64,000 nt of DNA from the NCBI GenBank assembly GCA_905221605.1, contig CAJNDS010002486.1, forward strand, positions 294,954 to 358,953, read 5' to 3'. This document shows positions 31,044-42,633 of the stretch, piece by piece. Below the pieces are notes generated by a model that worked only from the letters and a program-made list of their open reading frames with translations, was not told the origin of the DNA and did not search any database. The position numbers were made by a program, and so were the translations under genes. This stretch comes from Symbiodinium natans. Lineage: Eukaryota; Sar; Dinophyceae; Suessiales; Symbiodiniaceae. Position 1 is the stretch's first letter; each line of letters begins with the position of its first letter.

Positions 31044-31154
31044 AGACTCAAACCTTCAACCCAGGACTCCGACATCGAGCAGAACTCCACTGCTTCGGCC
31101 CGGGTCAACAGCACGGATGTGCGGCGGCACTGGCTCTTTGGGCCGCCAGGCGGA

Positions 31155-31275
31155 GGGGTTTAGGGTTTAGGGCGAATAGGGTTTAAGGTTTAGGGTTTAG
31201 GGTTTAGGGTTTAGGGTTTAGGGTTTAGGGTTTAGGGTTTAGGGTTTAGGGTTTGGGGTTTGGGGTTTAGGGTAG
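31155..31275 (+). repeat. TTTAGGG array
   Basis: A tandem TTTAGGG run with a few TTTGGGG variants at the right end. Confidence 0.9.
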
Positions 31276-31279
31276 CAGG

Positions 31280-33090
31280 GCCTTCATAACTAGGACAGGG
31301 TTTTGGGGGTGGGGGGGGGGTTTCCAGTATAATTCTACAGGCGCCATAAGGGAATACTATGAGTAAGTATTCCGACCCCTATATTGCATCCTACGCAATT
31401 CTGCGGCAAGAAGGGTTTGACGTGGTTGGTGTTAAGAGGGCTGCAGGTTTGCCCACGACCTGCGCAGATTGTTCCCGGGGTCTGAGACACTTTAAATTTC
31501 CCAAATGCGGAGGAGAGGGGTCTCTACAATGGACACAGGATGAGCTGCCTACTGAACCTACTGCAGCTCAGCCCCCCGATAGTCAGCGTTTGCCTTCCCG
31601 GTATGTTCATATCCCACCTGCCCGGCCTCGACAGCGCAGATGGTGACAGTGCGGATGGCGACAATGCATCCTGTGCTGACGAGAACACTTCGAGTGTCTC
31701 GGGTGTGTAGAGGGAGTCTGAGCCGAGGCCCGCGGTTTGTGTGGTGTTGCATTGGATAGTGCCGGCAGCTAGGTTCTCACAAGTGGAGGAACTGGTGGTT
31801 TGTAAAGACATGCCCTGTAATCGGCAAACTCAGGTAAACCCTAAGAGCTTAAGGACTTCAAGGGGGGCCGATCTGGGGATCGAAGAAGTAGAGGTGTGCA
31901 ATGCGGACCTCCCTTGCCCGCAAAGGTTTTGGAGTCAGGATTCGGGATTCACTAAACCTCAAAACCTCAAGCCGAAAAAGCACCCGAGGGCCCAGCCAGC
32001 AAGTCAAGGCGTCAACCTGAGCAACACGACCTTCATGCGGTCACTTGTCCGGCGCTTCTTCGTCGCAGAGGACACGCCAAGCCGTGAGGACACCCGACTT
32101 GCATTCGGATGTAAAATTTGGCTTCTCCTCCAGGGAAGGGTTGGAGCTTCAAGGAGGGCCAGGAGTGCCCCCTCCCCCCTAGTATATCACCCCCCTCTGT
32201 CCCCTACTATGAACATACCCCCCCCTTTTACGCAGCTTCACTATAATGGGAGTATTCAATATCCGGGGAGGGATCAAGAGTCATCCAGGCTCGGGCCACG
32301 GAAAGCCCCAAGCCGATCAGATCCCCAGTTCCCCACCAAGTGCCCAGACTGAGGCGATCGCCTTGGAGTGTCTTGGCAGCTTGCTGGGTCACCCTCACCC
32401 CTGCACCCCCCCCCCCCCCCCCCCCCCCAAAACAAATTCCGGGAAACGCAAAAAAATGTCTTGGCTGCCTTGTGTGAACGCGGACGTCGGAACCCCAACC
32501 CAGCTATGTGGATGGCAAAGACTCAGACACAAAACCTGTAGGTAGGCTTCAGTCCACCGGAAGGCACTTTGGATATCGTTGGTTTTCAGTCGCCCCCTTA
32601 AAGGCCTAGAAGTAGTAGGGAAGATTTGAGGGTACGTACCCTTTTTTGGCCCGATCATGACATCCAAGCAGGGCCTTTTTGTGGGAGCTACCTGAGGGAA
32701 CAGTGGAAGCCCTGCTAAAAACTCGACACATTTAGGGTTTAGGGACCTTCCTCCCCCCCCCAGCTGCTGAAGGAAGGTCATCAAGAAGCGGCATCGGTAC
32801 ATTACCGAGAAGATGGAGACAGACCTGGCCGTGGTGTCTTGCTTTGGGATTTGTCGGGTTCCCTTCGGTTCGGTATCGGTGCCAACTGGTCAGTTCAGTC
32901 CAAGGCTCCTTTAAGAGGGCGGAAGCCCTAAAGGATTCCTTCAGTTAGGGCTTAGGGTTTTGGGTTAAGGGGGACCCGAAGCAGCCCTGAAAGCCATGTA
33001 AAGGATTCGAAGCTGAAGGCGCTCCCTCAAACGCTAAGACCGCCCACTGCAGTCAAGCCTCAGTCGTCTTTGCAGTGACGATTTAGGGTT
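31280..33090. other. Stretch with no supported gene
   Basis: Frames at 31359-31646 and 31741-32352 (+) are open but lack recognisable motifs. A run of about 21 C lies at 32408-32428. Confidence 0.45.
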
Positions 33091-33094
33091 GAAG

Positions 33095-33535
33095 GGTTCT
33101 TAGGGTTTAGGGTTTAGGGTTTAGGGTTTAGGGTTTAGTACTACTGAGAGTCTTTCTTTGCGGCCAACGTGCTGCGGCGCTACAGTGGGCAATGGGCTAA
33201 GACGATCACTGGGGGACTCGCCGCGTGGTGAGGGACCTCCCGTGCTTGAAAAGGCGTTCAGGGACCACAGGTCCAAAGCCGACGCAACCCCGAGACCCGC
33301 ACATCAATCTTCATGAGGCCACTTACAACCCTACTCGTAATACAAGTTCCCATGAACCTTCAAGTATAACCCCCCCTAAACCCTAAACCCTAAACCCTAA
33401 GCCCTAAACCCTAAACCCTAAACCCTAAATCCTAAACCCTAAACCCTAAACCCTAAACCCTAAACCCTAAACCCTAAACCCTAAACCCCAAACCCCAAAC
33501 CCCAAACCCTAAGCCCTAAACCCTAAGCATCGCGC
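33095..33535. repeat. Opposed telomere-like arrays around an exon-like island
   Basis: TTTAGGG units at about 33096-33140 face CCCTAAA units at 33377-33530. Between them 33154-33231 reads FFAANVLRRYSGQWAKTITG then GLAAW and TGA on the + strand, a possible terminal exon of unknown family. Confidence 0.6.
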
Positions 33536-33539
33536 AATG

Positions 33540-34355
33540 AGACCCGAAGCCCGAAACATCCGAATCACCAAGCCCAGGTGCGGCAGTTCACGGTTCCGTC
33601 GGTGCTGCCTGCTTGGCCCACCTCCGAGAAGCAGGCTTGTCGGGAAAGTGCGAGGGGTTTAGGGATGGTTTAGGGTTAGGGGTTTAGGGTTCGAGGACTA
33701 GGGTTCAGAGTGCTGAGTGCGCTTCTACAGCTGCATGGGCATGTCTGGGACCGACACATGGCCTGTGCCTGGACTGGGCTCTGAGTGGCTGGTGTCTGAG
33801 CTGGGATCCTGTTCTCGCACGCTGCGTGTGTGCGTCACCTGAGAGAGACGTTGCATTGGAGAGTTCGAGAAGTGCTGCTCAACTGGTCCCTTAGGATACC
33901 GAGAGCATGATGAATTCAGGGGTTTCAAGAATTAGGAAACACAACTTGAGATGTGAGATTCGAACAGCCTAAAGTCGCCTTTTGAGACTTTCGCTTGGTG
34001 TTGGTGCACTGCCCAGTGTTGGAGTGATTTAGCTCAGAGTGAGTGTTCATTGGTTCCTGAGCTCGCTTTAAACTCCTTTGGGGGTGTGCATCGAATGGAT
34101 GAACTGACACTGAGGCATTGAGGCTGAGACCTTTGACGCTAACGTTTGAACTCAGGGGGCTTGTAGTGTAGTAGTGGTCGTCTTAGTTTTCGTGGCTAGT
34201 TTCGAGTTGTTGAACATCCAGGAAAAGTAGCTGGAAGCCTCGACCTTCTTTGAGTTTTTTGTTACCTTTTAAGCCACGTCTCTCTTTTCGCTTCGCGCTC
34301 TTTTTTCCAGTGGATATGGACAGACTGTTCCTGCAATGTGGCCTGAGTGTCAGCG
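33540..34355. other. Stretch with no supported gene
   Basis: Only short weak frames (33725-33928, 33925-34110, both -). Nothing recognised. Confidence 0.5.
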
Positions 34356-34357
34356 GT

Positions 34358-34488
34358 CCTAAACCCTAAACCTTAAACCCTAAACCCTAAACCCTAAACC
34401 CTAAACCCTAAACCCTAAACCCTAAACCCTAAACCCTAAACCCTAAACCCTAAACCCTAAACCCTAAACCCTAAACCCTAAACCCTGC
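34358..34488 (+). repeat. Long homogeneous CCCTAAA array
   Basis: About 18 nearly perfect units, one of the cleanest 7-mer arrays in the window. Confidence 0.95.
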
Positions 34489-36253
34489 CTCCTTTGATTC
34501 CTTCATCAATATTTCCCCCTTTCGAAAATCTCACGATGATGTGCGAGATGGACATTTGCACCCCTGCGGTGTGTTACGAGGCTGCTAGGCAGGTGGCAAC
34601 AACTCAAAACCCAAAAACTCTAAAAACCTAAAGCCCAAAAACCCTAAACCCCAAACCCCAAATCCCTAAACCCCCCTGAAGGTGGCCTTCCTTTTCTTGA
34701 CCGTGGACGGCTTAGACTTCGAGGCTCGCGGGATGCCCCTTCAGTGGCCTACAGAATTTGCGAAGAAGCGACTCAGAGTTCGCAGGGCTGAGGGTTTAGA
34801 GCGTTTGTAGGGTTTGATAGGGTTTGATAGGGTTCGATAGGGGTTGATAGGGTTTGTGAGAGGGCTCAGGGTGTATGGAGTTTAGGGTTTGGAGTTTCGG
34901 GTTAAATTTAAGGCTGATAGACCCATGAACCCTAAGAGGGTTTAGGGGTCCATGGTGTTTGCCAGGACGTTTGGGACAAGTTCTTCGCGGATGTCGGGAC
35001 GCCCCTCGGGTTTTGCCCATCTGGCTCCTCAAAACCCTGAAGCGTCAAACCCCAAGCCACGCACCAGGACAAAGGGGGGCGCATCCAGTAAAAAACATCC
35101 TGAATGCGAAAACCCCTGATTTAGGCGTGTGCGCCATGGCACAAGTGGGTGTAAGGATGACGTCGACCAACACCCAAGTTGCGGAGGGCGCAAGTTTCGG
35201 GTTCAGAGAGGGTTACCTGTAGCATGTTTAAGGTACTTTTAAGCCATCCTAGGGTACTTGTAAGCCATCTTTGGAGCAACCCAAGCAAGGTATGGCGCCT
35301 ATTCCATCTACGTCCACCGTGCGAGCAGCAAGGAAGCAGGGGGTCGCCGTTTTGCGGAGGGCTTCGGTGGCCGCCCGGCTGGTTTGGGGTTGAAGGTTGA
35401 TAGTGCGCCTCAGTCCTGGCAGTTTCCAAACTCTAAACCCTAAACCCTAAACCCTAAACCCTAAACCCTAAACCCTAAACCCTAAACCCTAAACCCTAAA
35501 CCCTAAATCCTAAACCCTCGTAGCTTGTTGGTCGGTGTTACGTGGCCTGGCAGGGCAGGGGAGGTTAATGACACAGACCTTCTACGGAAGGGGACTGCTC
35601 AGTCCACCATTGTAGGCGCGCCGGCGGTTGCGTGTCTTTCTTCCGGTAACCACGACTTGACCCTGCGGATGCGGGTGCTGGATGTGCGTGCAGTGCGGGT
35701 GGCGAAAACCTTAAACCCTCGAAAAAAGGGTTTGAATGCCCACCTCCCCGGGGTCCTGTAGGACCCGTTCTCTCGTGGGACCCGTCGGCTGAGGATGCGG
35801 ACGCCGCAGCACCTTAAGCCCTCACCCAAACTCAAGACCCAAAGCCCAAAACCCAAAACCCAAAACATCCCAAAAACCCAAAACCCTAAACCCTCAACCC
35901 TGAACCCTAAACCCTGAACCCTGAACCCTGAACCCTGAGCCAAAGCTTGGAGCTTTTTTTTGGAACCTCGAATCCGAGGCTGGTCTCGGTCCTGGAGCAA
36001 GGCTACCACGTGCCTGGGATCAGGTGTCGGGGTGTAGGCCTTCGGGGTGAGGGGTTTCGGTTGCTAAGGGGTATAAGGAGGGACCCCCTAGAAGGGACCC
36101 TTATCTTCCCCTATATACTATATGTACTACTATATATCCCTTACAAAAAAAAACCTTATAGAGTCCCTACAGCCTAAGTAGAACCTGAGTCAGCCCCAAA
36201 GAACCCCTAAGGTCCCTTACAAGGGTCCCTCCTTTCGTTCCTTGAAGTTGGGA

Positions 36254-36344
36254 TGTTCCCCCTTTTACTAACAGTCCTGAATAGGTATAATGCCCTCTAG
36301 TATAATCTCTATTAAGGACTGTTAGCAATCATCAGGGGGAACAT
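36254..36344. mobile_element. Small inverted-repeat element (MITE-like), copy c
   Basis: GTTCCCCCTTTTACTAACAG and CTGTTAGCAATCATCAGGGG GAAC are inverted ends. The centre ATTATACC..CTCTAGTATAATC is itself partly palindromic. Confidence 0.8.
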
Positions 36345-37617
36345 TTGAAGGTTTCGGGCACGCGGGGGTTTGCGAGCAACTTGACAGTGCTGATTCCCCG
36401 GCAGACTTCCTGTAGGCCTGCAAGCACGGGTTCGGGGTGGCCTGGCCCTTCTGAAAGCTCTCTCCAGCCGAAGCTCAAGGTAGGAGTTTTCGTCCCAGTT
36501 TTTCTTTGGTGCTTTGGATATAGCTATACAACGGTCGTTGTAGAGCTAGAATTATGTAGGGGGGGTTCTACGGGGATGGTACGGGCTCCTGTATTCGTTG
36601 CATGTGCCGAACTTCCCACCCACTGCACGTCCGCCAAGGCCCCTGAGCCGCTGGGGAGCCGTGGAGATTCCGCAGGTGCCGTTGGCAATCCCAGGGTTCA
36701 GGCTTCAGGGTTCAGGGTTCAGGGTTTAGGGTTTAGGGCTCTCGGGTTTAGCGTTTTAGGGCTTTAGGGCTTTAGGGCTTTAGGGTTTAGCGTCCAAAGC
36801 TCAGGGTTCAGGGTTCAGGGTTCAGGTTTTAGGGTTTAGGGTTCAGTGTTTAGGGTTTAGGGTTTGCGGAGGGTTTAGGGTTTTAGGGTTTAGCGTTCAT
36901 GAGTGCCACTGGGGGTTGAGTCTCTTCGTGCTGCTGCGTTCGGATTCTTGGGCTGTGGTGTGGCTGGATGTCACGGACGGCTGGCAAAGTCTGACATTTG
37001 CACAGCATGAGGACCTTTACTCCGTTTTGCACTTCGTCATTTGTCATCTCAGATATGTGGACACCTGGCTGTCTTTCCAAGTTCTCTTCGCGCATACTGC
37101 TTTTGAGATCTTTGAGCATACCCTCTATGATGTCACTGTCAAGCTATACAAAGCATTCCAGAGAGTAGTGTCTTATCAAGTTGTGCCTGAAGCTTGGTGC
37201 CGCGAAGTGGCGACTCTCGCCCTGCAGTCATAGGCACTGTGGTGTGGGGGCGGGCTGGGCAGAAAGGGCAGCAGTCGAGTCCCTTGTGAAAAAGGGTTTA
37301 GCGTTTTGGGGTTTAGGGTTTAGGCTTGAAACGTCATGGAATTAGGGGTTTAGGCCTCGGCCTCAGCACAAGTGGTTTGGGGTTCTTCCGTGCCAAAAGG
37401 ACTAGGAGGCGGGTTTCAGGTGTTTAGCGACAAAGAAAGGATGAATTGTAGGGCTTAGTGGTTTAGGGTTCGGTATGATTGGTATAGCTGTGATCGTCCT
37501 GCTGATTCAGTGCGGGTGAGTGTAACTGTGGTCGGCGGGATCATGTCGTAGTGCCGCGGCGCAAGAGTCCTTGATGCAAAGCTGGTTGAGGGTTCATGGT
37601 TGAGGGTTCGTTTGGGG

Positions 37618-37668
37618 TGTTCCCCCTTCTCATCCCTATGAAGGACTGTTAGTATGAGGGGAAACATC
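37618..37668. mobile_element. Small inverted-repeat element (MITE-like), copy d, short form
   Basis: GTTCCCCCTTCTCATCCC runs almost directly into GAAGGACTGTTAGTATGAGG GGAAAC. The left arm lacks the TAACAGTCC part, so this looks like an internal deletion of the longer form. Confidence 0.65.
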
Positions 37669-37894
37669 CCAAGGGTTCATGGTTGAGGGTTCGTGGTGGG
37701 AGGCCGGCAGCACGGGGAACCTGAAAGACAGCACCTGATGAACACTCTCTGCATGCAAAGATCGTCAAGAGGCTTCCATCCTTAAAGCCGTGTGAGCCCC
37801 CTGTTTGGACACCGGATATACAATACCACAGAGGACCCAAGAAGGTGGGGATGCTAAAGAATCGACTTCCTCGTACGATGGTGCTGTCTGCAAG

Positions 37895-38841
37895 GTGGAG
37901 AATCGCTGGTGTGCCCTTTTCGGGGTAGAGGTGGCCCTCCTGCACGCGGCTCTCCAGGCCCCTGCCCCAGCTGGACGTTTCAGCGCACAAATCGGAAGAA
38001 ATTCTTCGGTAATCTGGTCAAGTGGGTCCCTGCCATACTACGGCCCCTTCTTCTGAAGGGTACAGAAGAAAGGGGATTCTACATATGGAGTGAGCTGGCC
38101 ATGCGATTGTCCCAATGTCTGGGGCCCCTGAGTCCAACCTCCAGTGACGCTCTGCCGTTGTCCCCCGCAAGGATGCCAGAAACCAGCAGTTCGTGTTCGT
38201 GTCGCACAACACGATACCTCTCAAGAGTTCCTTGGCCATATTCCTGGGCAGGCCCTTGGGAGATTTGATGTCTTCCCTCATTGGGTTTAAGAGGCTTACC
38301 TTTAGGGAAAAGATCAGGTACTTTAGAAGGCCAACAGGGCCAGCCCGCCATTCAAGGGTTGTCGGACAGCAGCTTGATGAATGAGCAGGTTTCGATTACG
38401 TCTACAAGCAGCTTGTTGTGAACTCGCCTGCCACAAGCAAGTTCTGCTTCGCGGACACTGGGCTGCAACCTGACCCAGGGGCTTCGTTTTTTTTTTTTCG
38501 GACCTGACTGCCGTGGCCGGTACCGCAGAGTGCAAAGCACATGGCTTTAATAGCCAGCTTGCAAGTGATCTGACGTACCTGGGTTCCGGCTGAATCTTGA
38601 GGCCTCTGCTCTTGCCGGCACTAGGCCAACAGTCATCCTCGGAGTGTGCAAGCTCGAAGGAACCGGCCTTCCACAAGATGGCGACCTCTGAAACCATCCG
38701 GAATGAGCTGCGCCGGCAGTGTGTGTCTTGGCCGCAGTTCCTTGAAGCTGGTCAGCTCGGCTGGGGGCAACAAGAAAACCTAAATCCTTGGCCTGCAGTT
38801 CCTTGCCGCCTACGCGCGTGAGGAAAACCTAACCCATCCGG

Positions 38842-38878
<37 letters not shown>

Positions 38879-40375
38879 ATGCGTGCAGAGAGAAAGAGAG
38901 AGAGAGAGAGAGAGCAGAATCAAAATACAAAGAGGGTAAGGCCAGTCCCTTGGGCCTGAAGCTTCCCGAAATAATGACAAAGCCAGCGAGCATCCATCTG
39001 TCCTGAAATTTGGGACCCTTCCTAGGAAATCGGACCCTTTGTTGCGTGGTCCGGGAATAGGGACCCGGACGGGGCAGACCACGCCAGACCAAGCGGCAAA
39101 CAGAAGCCCACTGCCCTTGAACTTGCTGTGGCTGTTGAGTAGGAACTTGAACCTCGAAGTTTCTTTATGCGGGATAGAGCTATGGCTGGGGGTGAATAAG
39201 GTTATGCTAGGTGAGTTGCCATACTAGGGAGACATGATGGAGATAGATAGACATAGTAACTGCTATGGGTTCCTTAATATGATAAGCGAAACCACCAACC
39301 AAAAACCTTGCCGACCCCCATCCAGAATAGGCCCGACGCCCAGGTCTTCCGCGACTTCTACCGGAGCCTCTCCCCCCGCGCTTGGGGCCAAAAATGTATC
39401 AGCTGTATAAGGGTTTGGGTCTACAAGCTTTCTTCTTTTCAAGCTGTATTTTGATGTTCGGGGTTGCGCTCGATGGTGCTTGCCTGTTTACGCGGTCTCT
39501 CTGCATCGCAAGGCACGATGAAGCATCACCAGTGGGTGGTCTTGAAGCGCGAGCACGCGGAGATCGTCATACAGCGGGCAGAGGAGGCCCTGATTTCGTG
39601 GAAGGAGACCTGGCATAAACCCCAAACCCTGAACCCTAAACCCCAAACCCCAAACCCTAAACCCTAAACTCCTAGTCGGGTGGCAAAAAAAAACCCTAAA
39701 CTCCTGGAAGGAGACCTGGCAGTTCGCTGCCCCGGACCTCCTGAACATGGGCGAGGGGTGTAGCGATGAGTCGGTGCCCGGAACGGCGCTTTTGCTCGAC
39801 TTGGAGCAGACCGAGAGGAGTACCTTTGTCATAGTTGGGTACCATTTTACATTCTTAAGGGTACTTAAACCCAATAAGGAAAAAAAGATAAACATTTAGG
39901 TGTTTAATATTATCCCAACCACGAACTAGGTACGGGGAATACCTGGCTAGACTTAACACGCATGGGAGTGGAGCAGCAGTGCCTGACCTATGTGCTTTGG
40001 CGGCATTGCTTCACCGACACGAAGCTGGATCACTCGGAGAACATTGCGAAGGACCTGGACATTGTGTTTAAACATGGCAAGTTCCGCATGCTCACCGACC
40101 GTGAGTTCAACTTCTTCAAATCTGCCCTAAAGCGTGAGCTCAATGGATACCCGGCTGTCTTCGACTCACTATCTATCGAGTACCTCTGGAAGCTTGTGCA
40201 AGAAGGCTTCATGTTCGCCCGCAAGTTCGTGAAGGGACTTCGGGTCACAGTGGGGAACGGCGACTTCCCCCTCGCGGCAGTCTTGCCAGCCCTGTGGGAC
40301 CTCGTAGACGACTTCAATGCCTCACAGAGGGTTTGGACACGGCTGGCGACGGAAGGAAAACCGCGACCGGTCTGA
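37895..40375 (+). CDS. Core-2/I-branching-type glycosyltransferase (GT14-like), multi-exon, 5' end not found
   Basis: Exons were found by joining short stretches in frame: 37895-37957 (WCALFGVEVALLHAALQ), 38172-38226 (NQQFVFVSHNTIPLK), 38389 to about 38470 (FDYVYKQLV..SKFCFADT), about 38657-38722 (FHKMATSETIRNELRRQC), 39344-39386 (VFRDFYRSLSPRAWG), 39513-39604 (KHHQWVVLKREHAEIV), 39711-39819 (APDLLNMG..), 39930-40375 (..GVEQQCLTYVLWRHCF to TGA). The 'FVFVSHNTIPLKSF..Y' and 'KHHQWVVLKREHAEIV' signatures, with an acidic loop and the 'QC.TYVLWRHCF' segment, fit the Branch family that transfers N-acetylglucosamine or xylose in the Golgi. Inferred introns are GC, GT, GT, GC, GA and GT types; the exon 3/4 junction is unresolved. 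N-terminal exons with any membrane anchor lie upstream or are unrecognised. Family call from memory of motifs. Confidence 0.6.
38227..38388 (+). other. Glycosyltransferase intron carrying repeat family C
   Basis: GT-AG intron placed by frame (K-SFDYVY). It contains CCCTCATTGGGTTTAAGAGG, shared with 13507-13606 and ChlH intron 4. Confidence 0.6.
39605..39710 (+). other. Glycosyltransferase intron with telomere-like repeats and 17-bp flanking direct repeat
   Basis: TGGAAGGAGACCTGGCA occurs at 39599-39615 and again at 39705-39721. Between the copies lie CCCTAAA/CCCCAAA units. Removing one copy plus the repeats restores the frame (ISWK-ETWQFAAPD). With an AG acceptor the donor is GA. Confidence 0.7.
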
Positions 40376-42633
40376 CAGAGGTGCCTCTGTGTGTTCATAT
40401 ACGGAGCAGGCCCAAAGACGAGCTCAGCTCTCTTTGCTGATATCGATTGATTTTCGTCTCCATTTACTTTGTTTCAATTGGTTTCTATATGTTTCTATGG
40501 GCGCGTGCCCTCAAGATGCGTCGTCACGATCCTGGCTGCTCGTTAGTGACAGCTCACCGTCGGCTTGGTGCACAGGCGAAGCCCTCCAACAGAGCCCCTT
40601 TAAACGCAGAGTTTAGGGCTTAGGGTTTAGGGTTTAGGGCCTTGGAAATCTCGGAAGGTTGCTAGAACCCAGAGCGTTTTTGCATGCTTTGGTGCCCGTG
40701 TACCTCCGTGAGAGTGTGCAGGACCTAATCCTGCCAAAGACAGAATTTGTGGCTATCTAATTAGAGCCGGTTTTTAATGAGAAGACACGCTGCACTTCGT
40801 GGCCCCCACCTGTATGGTTTAGGCCTAAATTATTGCGCGGATCCCATGCCACGAGAATCGCAATGTTTGTCTCGGCAACATCTAGAGAGTCCCCTAAACC
40901 CTGAGCTTTAAGCCCTGAGCCCTGCACTCTAAACCTTGGAGATTTTGCATTTTAACGGCCCCAGCTCTCCCCCCCATCTAAACCCTGCCTTCCCGAAACC
41001 CGGATCCGCTTTCGGTGGGATCTTCAGCTTGTGGGGCTTATGCCCTTCACGCCCTAGGTGTGGATGCAGGCGCAGAGGCTGAAAAAAGCTTTGGGGGAGC
41101 TGCCAGAATTCAGGTCCGCAGTTGGAGTCAGTCTTCAAGGTGATCTGCTGGTTCTGCTCTGTTTCGGCCTGGGCTGAGTGCTGACAAGAAGGGTGTCGTG
41201 CATGTCACGTGAACAAACGAAGGTAGGCACAGTGCGGGGTCTATCTCCAGCATGAACAAACTCCAGGCCTCGGTCCGCGCAAGTCGGTACTGGCCAGAAG
41301 CGGGGTCTTTGGAGATCGTTTTGTGCGATGGCGGTGGCCATGCTGCAGAGTACGGGCGTGCGGGAGGCACATGGTTTTAGGGTTTAGGGTTTAGGGTCTA
41401 GGGTCTAGGGTTTAGGGTTTAGGGTTTAGGGTTTAGGCGAGACATGGCAGTGGCGAGCAGCAGCCAGGCGCCGCCCAAGATGGCCTAAATCCAGCACTGT
41501 CCAGAATGATCGCCTAGCATGCCCGACCCTACACACAGATATGCTGGGGATAGGGTTGAGGGTTTAGGGGATAGGGTTTAGGGTTTAGGGTTTAGGCGGG
41601 GACCTTTGAAAAACGATACCCTTGCGGCGTGTAACATGCACTGATGGGAGCCATGCATAACAGAGTCTGATGCTGCAAGTCTTGTTGCTGGTTGCTGTTC
41701 ATGGCCGATGTTCCGTGCTTTTCCTTGGCTTTCAGAGCTTGGGGCTTACGCGGGGGTTTACAAACAATGGTAGGTGTCCCATGCAGGATGTGAGACTGGG
41801 CCAGGATCCTAGGCCCGGCTACGCTTTAGGCTGCTGGTACAGTTCAGGGCGGTTGGGTTCCGGAGCAATGGTCGTGGCTCGCCCTTCGCTTGTCAAGTGG
41901 CTTGTTCGGCATCCAAGAAACCAGGGCCCTGCCACAGCCAGGGGCATGGTGTCAGGAGATCTGCTGGTCGGGAGGCGTGGAAAAGGTGCAGCAGTCACCC
42001 AAGCAGCTCACAGGGGTTCAACAGATCGCCGCCTTCCTCGACTTCAGCTGCTGGGAACCGCCGGCTGCTCTCTGGGCCTCTGGGCGGCGTGCCGCGGGCG
42101 GCTGCGCCGGCGCAGCGCCGGGCGCAGCGCTGGGCGCAGCGCCGGGCACACGCAGAGGCCCAGCCGAGGAGAAGCTGGGCGCCGCCTCCTGGGATGGTTC
42201 CAGCACATCCTTCGCCTGCTTCGGAGAGTCGAGGAGATGACCTTTCGGGAGACCAGGCGGGTGATCCAGCCAAAGCTGCTGAAAAACTGCCGGTGCAGGG
42301 TTTTTTTGGAGGCTCGGGTCCTTGGGAGTCTTTGGCTTAGGTTCCTGGTGTGGGTCTGGGTCGTAATCGCAAAAGGCTCGCGGGAGTTCCGCAGTTCTGT
42401 TCTGCAGAATAGGCTGGCGAGCTCCGCAACGCGTAAGCTACAGACAAGCTGGAATCGGTTAAGATTTGCTGTTGGTGATGATCTGGCCTACGGCCTGCGC
42501 CGTGGAAATGTGTCCTTCCTTCCCTTCTATTCTACATTCGCAGCCAATCTCCGCACCTCACCAGCAGGAAAGAGCGTGCCCTGAACCAATTTGCAGCCAT
42601 GTAGGGTCAAGGCAGCCCTGCATCGCCATTGCC
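40376..42633. other. Stretch with little supported coding; possible 5' part of next gene
   Basis: TTTAGGG arrays lie at about 40610-40640, 41376-41437 and 41555-41595. From 41670 to 42584 several + frames overlap, one of 304 codons; an Ala/Gly-rich 12-mer repeat (GCGCAGCGCCGG-like, 42108-42150) inflates them. Some may be 5' exons of the following PPR gene, but no PPR motif is visible here. Confidence 0.35.

Larger units (their letters stand above)
34490..37890. other. Repeat-rich stretch; one weak hydrophobic ORF
   Basis: CCCTAAA/TTTAGGG-type arrays lie at about 35430-35518, 35880-35940 and 36700-36890, many with CAGGG or GAACC variants. A frame at 36916-37233 (+) encodes about 105 residues of hydrophobic and aromatic character (DTWLSFQVLFAHTAFEIFEH) and could be an exon; no family seen. 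MITE-like copies c and d are listed separately. The rest shows nothing I can support. Confidence 0.4.

Noticed and set aside
34358-34488. CRISPR array
   Set aside because: Units are contiguous 7-mers with no spacers, in a eukaryotic genome.
41670-42584. 304-codon ORF upstream of the second PPR gene
   Set aside because: No motifs; competing frames of equal quality overlap it, and an Ala/Gly-type 12-mer repeat inflates open frames.
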